Shown in pieces: positions 1 through 6,832 of a DNA stretch of 14,596 bases. The number at the start of each line of letters is the position of its first letter. Position 1 is the stretch's first letter. The notes below the pieces were generated by a model. That model saw nothing but the letters and a program-made list of their open reading frames with translations, searched no databases and was not told the origin of the DNA. Both the position numbers and the translations under genes were made by a program. The DNA is from Coprobacillus sp. CAG:698. Its GTDB lineage: Bacteria > Bacillota_I > Bacilli_A > ML615J-28 > CAG-698. The DNA is taken from positions 1 to 14,596 of the forward strand of contig HF988714.1 in NCBI GenBank assembly GCA_000431235.1. The letters run 5' to 3'.

Positions 1-28
1 TTTTTTATAAGATTAATTGGTGAAGTTT

Positions 29-1045
29 ATGATAAAGTTTTTGAGAAAAATTATGATTTTAGTTCTTTTATGTTTTTCGTTTGTTATTGTTAGTGCTAAA
101 ACAGTGATTTATGCTGATGGATATATTTTAATGGAGGCTAGCAGTAAAAGAGTTTTAGAAGGTAAAAACATTGATAAGAGGTATCTTACTGCTTCCATAT
201 GCAAAGTTCTAACGGGAATAATTGTGATTGAAAATTGTAATATTGATGATTATGTTTTAGTAACAAAAGAAGCAATTTCTCAGGAAGGATCAAAAATATA
301 TTTGAGTTTAAATGATATGATAACTGTAAGGGATTTGTTATATGGATTATTATTAAGAAGTGGTAATGATTGTGCTTATTTATTGGCTAATTATACTTGT
401 GGTAGTGAAAAAACATTTGCAATGCTTATGAATAAATATGCTAAAGAAATAGGTATGAAAAATTCCACATTTTCTAATCCTTCAGGTTTAGATTCTGATA
501 GTTTAAATTATTCAACTCCATATGATATGGCGCTTCTAATGAGTTATGCGATGAAAAATAATGTTTTTCGTTCGATAGTTTCTTCTAAAAATTATTTTAC
601 CGAAACGACAGATAAACAAAAATTATATTTTTATAATAAGCATAAACTAGTGCAAAGATATGAGTATGTTATTGGTGGTAAAACTGGATATACTGAAAAG
701 TCAGGAAGAACGTTAATTACTTATGCATCAAAAGATAGTATGGAGTTAGTATGTGTTACTTTTAAATCTGGTAATGATTGGAATGAACACATAAGTTTAT
801 TAAATAATGGTTTTAATGAATATAAAATGGAAAATGTTATTTCTCAAGGAATTATCAAAGTTGACAAAGATTATAAAGTAACTCCATATTTAAAAACTAA
901 TATTATTTTGCCGATGAAGAAAAGTGAAAAAGCTACTATTAATATATATTTGTTGAATAATCCAACAAAAGAAGTCATCGGTGAGTTAAAAATTTATATC
1001 GATAAAACTAATATTTATAGGGAAAACATATACAGGTATTATTAA
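29..1045 (+). CDS. dacB: D-alanyl-D-alanine carboxypeptidase (sporulation DacB-like, PBP5*)
   Basis: A serine-type penicillin-binding protein that removes the terminal D-Ala from peptidoglycan stem peptides outside the membrane. All three active-site motifs are visible: S-I-C-K at residues 56-59 (nucleophile S56), S-G-N at 111-113 and K-T-G at 218-220. Residues 1-29 form a basic N-terminus and hydrophobic stretch, a signal peptide or anchor. A region of about 90 residues after the catalytic domain fits the usual C-terminal beta domain. The start chosen is the ATG at 29, because GGTGA lies 5 nt upstream; in-frame TTG (17) and GTG (20) starts lack a site. The stop overlaps the spmA ATG by one base (TAATG). 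The dacB-spmA-spmB order is that of the B. subtilis sporulation operon, so I infer the cortex-specific DacB and not vegetative DacA or DacF. The promoter lies outside the window. Confidence 0.88.
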   Translation: MIKFLRKIMILVLLCFSFVIVSAKTVIYADGYILMEASSKRVLEGKNIDKRYLTASICKVLTGIIVIENCNIDDYVLVTKEAISQEGSKIYLSLNDMITVRDLLYGLLLRSGNDCAYLLANYTCGSEKTFAMLMNKYAKEIGMKNSTFSNPSGLDSDSLNYSTPYDMALLMSYAMKNNVFRSIVSSKNYFTETTDKQKLYFYNKHKLVQRYEYVIGGKTGYTEKSGRTLITYASKDSMELVCVTFKSGNDWNEHISLLNNGFNEYKMENVISQGIIKVDKDYKVTPYLKTNIILPMKKSEKATINIYLLNNPTKEVIGELKIYIDKTNIYRENIYRYY

Positions 1046-1599
1046 TGAATAAAGTATGGTTATTTATAATATTTGTTTCTTTAGTTTTTGGTTTAATTTA
1101 TGGCAATACTGACAAAATGATTAATAACTTGTTTATGGTTCCTGAAAATGTTTTAAAGAATTTGATGAAAATTGGGAGTATGTTAGTCATCTATAATGGT
1201 CTTTTTAAAATAGCATTGAAAGCGAAAGTAATTGATAAAATATCAATTATTTTCTTACGTATAATTAACAAAATATTTAAAAACTTAAATGAAGAATGTA
1301 AAAAAATGATTTCTACGTCAATCGTATGTAATCTTTTAGGATTAGGACCTGCAAATATGACTATTGCTATAAAAGTAGTTAATCAAATTAATACACTGCC
1401 GAAAGCAAATTATAATCTTTCAATGTATTTACTTATTAACATTTCTTCGCTTTGTCTTATGCCTTTAAGTTTACTGACACTGCGTAGTACTTTTTTTGCA
1501 AAAATTAATATTCCTTTTGTATTTATTTTATTTATTGCTTCACTCGTTACAACAACTTTTGCAATTATTATTTGTAAGGTGATTTATCGTAATGAGTGA
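1045..1599 (+). CDS. spmA: spore maturation protein A
   Basis: A 184-residue polytopic membrane protein. It aligns along its whole length with what I recall of B. subtilis SpmA (about 196 aa), a nucleoside-recognition (Gate) domain protein needed with SpmB for full spore-core dehydration. Hydrophobic segments lie near residues 1-20, 42-58, 90-112, 122-145 and 154-178. The central N-x-x-G-L-G region is present (N96, GLG 99-101). The next residues read P-A-N-M-T where the familiar family sequence is N-A-A-T-P, so this is a divergent member. Translation is probably coupled to dacB through the 1-nt stop/start overlap, since the upstream site (ACAGG) is weak. The 3' end overlaps spmB by 8 nt. The stop is TGA. 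Identification rests on context as well as sequence; the molecular activity of the family is not firmly known. Confidence 0.9.
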   Translation: MNKVWLFIIFVSLVFGLIYGNTDKMINNLFMVPENVLKNLMKIGSMLVIYNGLFKIALKAKVIDKISIIFLRIINKIFKNLNEECKKMISTSIVCNLLGLGPANMTIAIKVVNQINTLPKANYNLSMYLLINISSLCLMPLSLLTLRSTFFAKINIPFVFILFIASLVTTTFAIIICKVIYRNE

Positions 1600-2092
1600 A
1601 TATTTAATAGTTTTCATATTCTTTATTATTCTAGTTATAGGCAGTATAAAAAAAGTAAATTGTTTTTCAGAATTTATGATTGGTGCAAAAGAAGGACTTT
1701 ATACAACTGTAAATATGTTTGGGAGTTTGTTAACTTTTTCAGTCGCAATTAGTTTTTTGTTTTCTTCTGGAATAATAGAATTTTTAGAAGAAAAGTTTGA
1801 TTTTGAATATGGTTTAATTTTAATCCAAATGATTATAAGACCTATTTCATCATCTTCATCACTTTCGATTATGATGCAATGCTATGAATCTTATGGCGTT
1901 GATAGTTTGATAGGATTATTAAGTACAGGAATACATTATGTGAGTGATGCATCATTATACATTATACCTTTTTATTGCTCACTTATTGATTTTAAAAAAT
2001 ATGATAAGTTATTAGTTTTAGGTATTATTGTCAATGTATTTAGTTATATAGTTGTTATAATTGTTATTGTTTTATTTAATTTTATTTTGTAA
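1592..2092 (+). CDS. spmB: spore maturation protein B
   Basis: A 166-residue hydrophobic membrane protein, slightly shorter than B. subtilis SpmB (about 178 aa). Family landmarks are recognisable in order: the F-x-x-G-A-K-E-G segment (residues 28-35), the R-P-I-S motif (83-86) and the Y-G-x-D-S-x-I-G segment (101-108). The usual glycine/alanine after R-P-I-S is replaced by a run of serines (86-90). The S-T-D-T-T-F-Y region normally following reads V-S-D-A-S-L-Y (117-123). The start at 1592 is supported by AAGGTGA nine bases upstream, inside the end of spmA; the two frames overlap by 8 nt. It is the last gene of the dacB-spmA-spmB operon and is followed at once by a hairpin terminator. In Bacillus, SpmA and SpmB act together in spore heat resistance and core water content; the same role is inferred here. 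Confidence 0.88.
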   Translation: MSEYLIVFIFFIILVIGSIKKVNCFSEFMIGAKEGLYTTVNMFGSLLTFSVAISFLFSSGIIEFLEEKFDFEYGLILIQMIIRPISSSSSLSIMMQCYESYGVDSLIGLLSTGIHYVSDASLYIIPFYCSLIDFKKYDKLLVLGIIVNVFSYIVVIIVIVLFNFIL

Positions 2093-2094
2093 AT

Positions 2095-2131
2095 AGTCTT
2101 AAGTTTATTTCTTAAGATTGTTTTATTTTTT
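2095..2131 (+). terminator. intrinsic terminator after spmB
   Basis: Starting 3 nt after the spmB stop, 2095-2103 pairs with 2111-2119 (9 bp including one G.U, core TCTTAAG/CTTAAGA) around a 7-nt loop, followed by GTTTTATTTTTT. The stem has only two G-C pairs, so termination may be partial, but position and T-tract fit the end of the dacB operon. Confidence 0.65.
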
Positions 2132-2132
2132 A

Positions 2133-2161
2133 TTGAAATTATATTTTATTGATGGTAAAAT
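2133..2161 (+). promoter_or_regulatory. sigma-A promoter with extended -10 for the lactonase-like gene
   Basis: TTGAAA (2133-2138), a 17-nt spacer and TAAAAT (2156-2161) with TGG immediately before the -10, giving an extended TGn element. It sits between the spmB terminator and the gene at 2191 and shares its layout with the cmk promoter. Confidence 0.7.
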
Positions 2162-2190
2162 ATTGTAAATTATTTTTTGAGGTTTAAAAT

Positions 2191-3093
2191 ATGGCTAGAT
2201 TTGTTGTTTCAAGCTATGGAGTAACTAATTCACTTTCTCTATTAGAAATCGATTTTGAAAGGAATAAATATGCTTTTTTAAAGAATTACAATTTATTTAC
2301 ACCATCATTTGTAATTGCAGATTATAAATATATATTTACATTTTCTAAAAATCCTTTAAAGCTTATAGCTTATGATTATAATCTTAATCTAATTGATGAA
2401 ATAGAAATTAACTTACTGTCATCAACGCATTTATGCTATAATTCGAATAATAATACCCTTTATGGTGCTAGTTATTTAGATGGGGCATTATATTCAGTTG
2501 TTTTTAAAAATAATAAGTTTTCTAATTTAAATATAAAAAGAATAGAAAATAGTAAATGTCATTGCGTAACCTTATTTAAAAACAATGAAATTATTTGTAC
2601 AGATATTAATAATGATGCTTTATATGTATATGATGAATATTTAAATTTTTTAGAAGTATATCATTTAGATAAAGGTTCTGGTCCTAGACATACAATTGTA
2701 ACTAGTAAAAATATATTTGTTATTTGTGAATATACGAATGAAGTTTATATGCTTAATTATGATGGTAAAATATTATCTAAATGTTTAAGTACATATGAAA
2801 GTTCGAATGGAGCTACTCTCTTTGCATTATTAGATAAAATATATGTATCTAATCGATTAAATGAAAAGGAAAGTACTGTGAGTGTATTTTCTACTGATAA
2901 TAAACTTGAGTTAGTGTCAGAATTTAGTCTTTATGGTAAAAATAGCAGACATATGATTAGAACAAATGATGGTAAATATCTATTATCTTGTAATTTAGAT
3001 AGTAACAATATAACAATTGTAGATATTGTAAAAAAAGAACTTGTATTAACAATTCCATATCAAAAAGCAAGTTGTATATGCGAAATAAAATAA
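2191..3093 (+). CDS. beta-propeller lactonase family protein (6-phosphogluconolactonase-like)
   Basis: A 300-residue cytoplasmic protein made of repeating beta-propeller blades, with no signal peptide. It resembles the lactonase family (Pfam PF10282; Pgl/YkgB-type proteins). The clearest marks are G-S-G-P-R-H at residues 162-167, S-R-H-M at 252-255 followed by a D-G-K-Y-L-L blade strand, and H124 with T-D-I-N-N-D-x-L-Y-V-Y-D (137-148), corresponding to the family's central blade. Known members hydrolyse 6-phosphogluconolactone in the oxidative pentose phosphate pathway, but many homologues are uncharacterised, so the substrate is uncertain. AGGT lies 8-9 nt before the ATG, and the gene has its own promoter. 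It lies between spmB and rluB, which I recall as neighbours in B. subtilis, so it looks like an insertion into a conserved block. Family assignment is good, specific function is tentative. Confidence 0.78.
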   Translation: MARFVVSSYGVTNSLSLLEIDFERNKYAFLKNYNLFTPSFVIADYKYIFTFSKNPLKLIAYDYNLNLIDEIEINLLSSTHLCYNSNNNTLYGASYLDGALYSVVFKNNKFSNLNIKRIENSKCHCVTLFKNNEIICTDINNDALYVYDEYLNFLEVYHLDKGSGPRHTIVTSKNIFVICEYTNEVYMLNYDGKILSKCLSTYESSNGATLFALLDKIYVSNRLNEKESTVSVFSTDNKLELVSEFSLYGKNSRHMIRTNDGKYLLSCNLDSNNITIVDIVKKELVLTIPYQKASCICEIK

Positions 3094-3105
3094 AAACAAA
3101 AACTA

Positions 3106-3134
3106 TTTAATTTTTTATAAATAAGTGATAGAAT
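3106..3134 (+). promoter_or_regulatory. extended -10 promoter for rluB-trkA-trkH
   Basis: TAGAAT (3129-3134) preceded by TGA (extended -10), with a weak -35 TTTAAT (3106-3111) at 17-nt spacing. The 14-mer AAGTGATAGAATAT (3123-3136) recurs exactly in the rdgB promoter. No clear terminator separates the upstream lactonase-like gene, so some readthrough is possible. Confidence 0.6.
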
Positions 3135-3155
3135 ATTATAAGTTGAGGTGCAATT

Positions 3156-3890
3156 ATGGAAAGATTACAGAAATATATAGCTAGTTGTGGAATTACATCA
3201 CGACGTAAAGCAGAAGAACTAATTACTTCAGGCAGAGTAAAAGTTAATGGTATTACTATTAAGGAATTAGGCACTAAAGTAACAAATAAAGATGAAGTTA
3301 TGGTTGATGGAAAGATTATTTCTAGTCCAGAACATATATATCTTGTTATGAATAAGCCTCGAGGTGTTTTATCTAGTTCATCTGATGATCGTGGTCGTAA
3401 GACAGTAATTTCAATCTTAGACGAAAAATATAAAGATAAAAGATTGTTTCCAATTGGTAGATTAGATTATGATACTAAAGGAGTAATTTTACTAACTAAT
3501 GATGGTGATTTTATGAATAAATTAGTTGGTCCTCAATCAAAGATTGAAAAAGAATATTTGGCTAGAGTAGAAGGTATTTTTTCTAAAGAAGACTTAAAGA
3601 AAATATGCTTAGGTGTAAATATTGGTGATTATACAACTAGAAAATGTCGAGGTTATATTTCTGGATATGATAAAGAAAATAACTCTTCTTTAGTTGGTTT
3701 GATTATTAAAGAAGGTAGATATCATCAAGTTAAAAGAATGTTTGATGCTTTAGGATTTAGAGTAAAAAGATTAACAAGAGTAAGATTTGGTGATATAGAT
3801 ACAAAGGATATCCCCGAAGGTGGAGTAAAGGAACTTAGTATTCATCAAATAAAAAGGCTTTATGCTTTAGCAAATGGAGGAGAAGAATAA
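3156..3890 (+). CDS. rluB: 23S rRNA pseudouridine synthase RluB
   Basis: A 244-residue member of the RsuA/RluB/E/F family, which isomerises a uridine of 23S rRNA to pseudouridine near the peptidyl-transferase centre (position 2605 in E. coli numbering for RluB). An N-terminal S4 RNA-binding domain covers about residues 2-60 (starting R-L-Q-K-Y-I-A). The catalytic motif G-R-L-D-Y-D-T-K-G is at 101-109, with D104 the expected nucleophile. The C-terminal E-G-R-Y-H-Q-V-K-R-M-F segment is typical and the length is normal. The ATG is preceded by GAGGTG at a 5-nt gap. The stop lies one base before the trkA ATG, so the three downstream genes are probably co-transcribed. Its place after dacB-spmA-spmB, apart from the intervening lactonase-like gene, matches Bacillus and supports RluB over its paralogues. 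Confidence 0.93.
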   Translation: MERLQKYIASCGITSRRKAEELITSGRVKVNGITIKELGTKVTNKDEVMVDGKIISSPEHIYLVMNKPRGVLSSSSDDRGRKTVISILDEKYKDKRLFPIGRLDYDTKGVILLTNDGDFMNKLVGPQSKIEKEYLARVEGIFSKEDLKKICLGVNIGDYTTRKCRGYISGYDKENNSSLVGLIIKEGRYHQVKRMFDALGFRVKRLTRVRFGDIDTKDIPEGGVKELSIHQIKRLYALANGGEE

Positions 3891-3891
3891 T

Positions 3892-5247
3892 ATGAATGTT
3901 GTAATTATTGGTGCTGGGAAATTGGGCACCCTTCTTACAAAACATTTGTCGCAAGAAAACCATGATGTTGTAATAATTGATAAAAATTCGCAAGTTGTTG
4001 ATGAACTTGTGAGCGAGTACGATGTTAAAGGCTATTATGGCAATGGAGCTAATTATGATACTCAAATTGAAGCAGGTGTTGGTTTAGCTGATCTAGTTAT
4101 TTCTGTAGTTTCACTTGATGAACTTAATATCTTTGCCTGTTTAGTTGCCAAAAAAATTGGGGCTAAACATACAATTGCTCGTGTTAGAAATCCTGAATAT
4201 GCTAAACAAATAAGTTTTATGAATCAAGAATTAGGAATTAACTTAGTAATTAATCCTGAACTTGACACAGCCGAAGAAATATCAAGAATGCTTCGTTTTC
4301 CAAGTGCTTTAAAAGTTGAAACTTTTGCTAATGGTAAAGTTGAATTAATCGAAATTAAAGTTTCTGAAAATTCGCCACTTGTTGGAAGTACACTAATGAA
4401 TATTCGTAATAAAACAAAAATTGATATATTAGTTTGTGCTGTTAAAAGAAATGATGAAGTTATAATTCCTAATGGTGAATTTCAAATTAATGCTTTTGAT
4501 AATATATACGTTACAGCTGAAGCTAAAGAAATTATTAAATTCTTTAAATATTTAAACTTAAGTAAAGAGAGATCAAAGAGAATATTAATAGTTGGAGGTA
4601 GCAAAATAGCTCAATATCTAACTAAAGATTTAAATGATTTAGGCTTATACGTTAAAGTTATAGATATAAATAGAGATACTTGTAAGAGTTTAAGTAATTT
4701 ATTTCCTCAATTAACAATTATTAATGGTGATGCCACTAATCAAAAATTATTACTTGAGGAAGGCATAACAACAATGGATGCTTTAATTTCTTTAACAGGA
4801 ATGGATGAAACAAATATTATTATTTCATCTTATGCAAAAACTTGTAATGTTGAAAAAATAATTACAAAAGTTAATAATTCAAATTATAATTTAATTATTG
4901 AACAAATTGGTTTAAATAGTGTAGTTTCTCCAAAAGAAATATCATCTAATAACATTGTCAGATTTGTTAGAGGCTTAGAATCTAGTCAAGGTAGTGAGTT
5001 CCTAACTTTACATAGATTTGTAGATAACAAAGTAGAAGCACTAGAGTTTTTTATTCAAACGGAAACTAATTATACAAATATTCCAATAAAAGATTTGAGT
5101 TTTAAAGATAACATTTTACTAGCATGTATTATTCGTGATAATAAAGTAATAATTCCTCAAGGTAAAGATTATATCAGTCGTTATGATAGAATTATTATTT
5201 TCACAACAAATCCATATATTAAAGATGTAAAGGATATATTAAGATGA
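3892..5247 (+). CDS. trkA: Trk potassium uptake regulatory subunit TrkA
   Basis: A 451-residue cytoplasmic RCK/KTN protein that binds NAD(H) or other nucleotides and gates the TrkH channel. It has the full two-module layout: a first Rossmann domain (G-A-G-K-L-G at residues 7-12, acidic strand end D30), a TrkA-C domain (about 140-215), a second Rossmann domain (from about 230, acidic D258) and a second TrkA-C domain (about 365-451). In the second copy the glycine motif is degraded to G-G-S-K-I-A (235-240), lacking the last two glycines of GxGxxG, so nucleotide binding there may differ. The start at 3892 is chosen because GGAGGAG lies 9 nt upstream; an in-frame ATG at 3874 is inside that site. 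It begins one base after the rluB stop and ends in an ATGA overlap with trkH. Confidence 0.93.
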   Translation: MNVVIIGAGKLGTLLTKHLSQENHDVVIIDKNSQVVDELVSEYDVKGYYGNGANYDTQIEAGVGLADLVISVVSLDELNIFACLVAKKIGAKHTIARVRNPEYAKQISFMNQELGINLVINPELDTAEEISRMLRFPSALKVETFANGKVELIEIKVSENSPLVGSTLMNIRNKTKIDILVCAVKRNDEVIIPNGEFQINAFDNIYVTAEAKEIIKFFKYLNLSKERSKRILIVGGSKIAQYLTKDLNDLGLYVKVIDINRDTCKSLSNLFPQLTIINGDATNQKLLLEEGITTMDALISLTGMDETNIIISSYAKTCNVEKIITKVNNSNYNLIIEQIGLNSVVSPKEISSNNIVRFVRGLESSQGSEFLTLHRFVDNKVEALEFFIQTETNYTNIPIKDLSFKDNILLACIIRDNKVIIPQGKDYISRYDRIIIFTTNPYIKDVKDILR

Positions 5248-6743
5248 ACAAACGAATGATTCTTTATATTATTGGTAAATTATTAATTGCTGTTGCTCTC
5301 TTAATGGTTTTACCTTTAATTGCATCAATTATTTATCACTTTACAAATGGTGAAAATCTAAATCTTTTAGCATTTGTTATTCCTATGGCATTATTAGTTG
5401 GATTAGGTTTTTTTCTTTCTTTTAAAAAACCTAAAGATAACAATATATTTGCTAGAGAAGGATTTGTTCTAGTTGGCTTATCGTGGATAATTATTTCGAT
5501 ATTTGGGGCTCTCCCATTCGTTATATCTGGCGAGATAAAATCTTTTTTCGATGCTTTTTTTGAAACTGTTTCTGGATTTACAACAACAGGTGCTAGCATA
5601 TTAAATGGTGATGAGATTGAAACTTTATCTCATGGTATGCTTTTCTGGCGTAGCTTTACGCATTGGATTGGAGGTATGGGAATATTAGTATTTGTTCTAA
5701 TATTTATACCTTCTGATGGTAAAAATATTTTTATTATGAGAGCTGAATCACCAGGACCCCAATTTGGTAAATTAGTTTCAAAAATTAATTTCTCAGCAAG
5801 AATACTTTATATAATCTATTTAGGGTTAACACTATTGCAAATAATAATTTTAGTTTGTGGGGGAATGGATTTATTCGATGCTATTGTAAATTCTTTTGCA
5901 ACTGCGGGAACTGGAGGATTCGCTATTAAAGCTGATGGAATTGCTGGATATAATAACTTTTGTCAAGTTGTTATTGCTGTTTTCATGATGTTATTTGGAA
6001 TTAATTTTAATTTCTTTTTCTTACTTCTTATGGGAAAATTCAAACAAGCTTTTAAGATGGAAGAAGTGTTTACTTATATAGGTATTGTTGTTTTCTCAAC
6101 AGTAGCTATTGCGATTAATTTATTTATCGTTACCGGTAATTCACTGGCAATCATTTTGAAAGATTCATTTTTCCAAGTTTCATCAATTATCACAACAACA
6201 GGCTTTTCAAACACAGATTTTAATTTGTGGCCTGAATTTAGTAGAATGATTTTAATTATTCTTATGTTTGTTGGGGCTTGTGCAGGATCAACGTGCGGAG
6301 GAATTAAAGTTAGTAGATTTATTATTCTTATCAAAAGTATAAAAAGAAATATCAAGAAAATGTTACATCCGAAATCAATTTCAAATATTTCTTTTGAGTC
6401 AGGAATATTAGATGAAGAAACAATTTCTGGAACAAGTAATTATTTTGCTTTAATGATAATTTTATTTGCTTTTTGTGTATTATTATTATCACTTGATCCA
6501 TTTAATGTTCCTGCTAATATGATACCTATAGAAGGCATCAATAAGTTTACAACAAACTTTACAGCTGCTGCTTCATGCATTAACAATATAGGTCCGGGAT
6601 TAAATTTGGTTGGACCTTCGGGAAGTTACGGCTTTTATTCGGACTTTTCGAAAATAATTCTTTCTATCGCAATGTTAATAGGAAGACTAGAAATATACCC
6701 ATTATTATTACTTTTTAGTCCAAAAGTATGGAAAAATAAATAA
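5244..6743 (+). CDS. trkH: Trk-type potassium channel subunit TrkH
   Basis: A 499-residue polytopic membrane protein forming the K+ permeation path; the trkA product just upstream is its gating partner. The four pore loops of the SKT family are all recognisable: T-T-T-G at residues 113-116, T-A-G-T-G-G around 220-225, T-T-T-G-F-S at 317-322 and N-N-I-G-P at 447-451, each carrying the expected filter glycine. The conserved W-I-G-G-M-G segment (141-146), G-S-T-C-G-G-I-K (348-355) and C-terminal R-L-E-I-Y-P are also present. The length is full for TrkH, not the shorter KtrB. Its ATG overlaps the trkA TGA (ATGA), with AAAGGA upstream, indicating coupled translation. No convincing terminator is visible in the 89 nt before cmk. 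Confidence 0.94.
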   Translation: MNKRMILYIIGKLLIAVALLMVLPLIASIIYHFTNGENLNLLAFVIPMALLVGLGFFLSFKKPKDNNIFAREGFVLVGLSWIIISIFGALPFVISGEIKSFFDAFFETVSGFTTTGASILNGDEIETLSHGMLFWRSFTHWIGGMGILVFVLIFIPSDGKNIFIMRAESPGPQFGKLVSKINFSARILYIIYLGLTLLQIIILVCGGMDLFDAIVNSFATAGTGGFAIKADGIAGYNNFCQVVIAVFMMLFGINFNFFFLLLMGKFKQAFKMEEVFTYIGIVVFSTVAIAINLFIVTGNSLAIILKDSFFQVSSIITTTGFSNTDFNLWPEFSRMILIILMFVGACAGSTCGGIKVSRFIILIKSIKRNIKKMLHPKSISNISFESGILDEETISGTSNYFALMIILFAFCVLLLSLDPFNVPANMIPIEGINKFTTNFTAAASCINNIGPGLNLVGPSGSYGFYSDFSKIILSIAMLIGRLEIYPLLLLFSPKVWKNK

Positions 6744-6778
6744 ATAACAAAAAAGTTGTAATTATTAATAAAAAGTAT

Positions 6779-6807
6779 TTGATATTAAAAATTGTTTATG
6801 GTATAAT
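6779..6807 (+). promoter_or_regulatory. strong sigma-A promoter for cmk-S1-der
   Basis: TTGATA (6779-6784), exactly 17 nt, then consensus TATAAT (6802-6807) preceded by TGG (extended -10). This is the best promoter match in the window, as expected for a gene encoding an S1-type translation protein. The inferred transcript starts near 6814, leaving a short leader before the GAGGTG site and ATG at 6833. Confidence 0.85.
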
Positions 6808-6832
6808 TATTATTGTGTTTTGAGGTGTTTGT

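Noticed and set aside
3874..3891. Earlier in-frame ATG for trkA at 3874
   Set aside because: It lies within the GGAGGAG binding site and the end of rluB; the ATG at 3892 gives the standard Rossmann N-terminus with good spacing.
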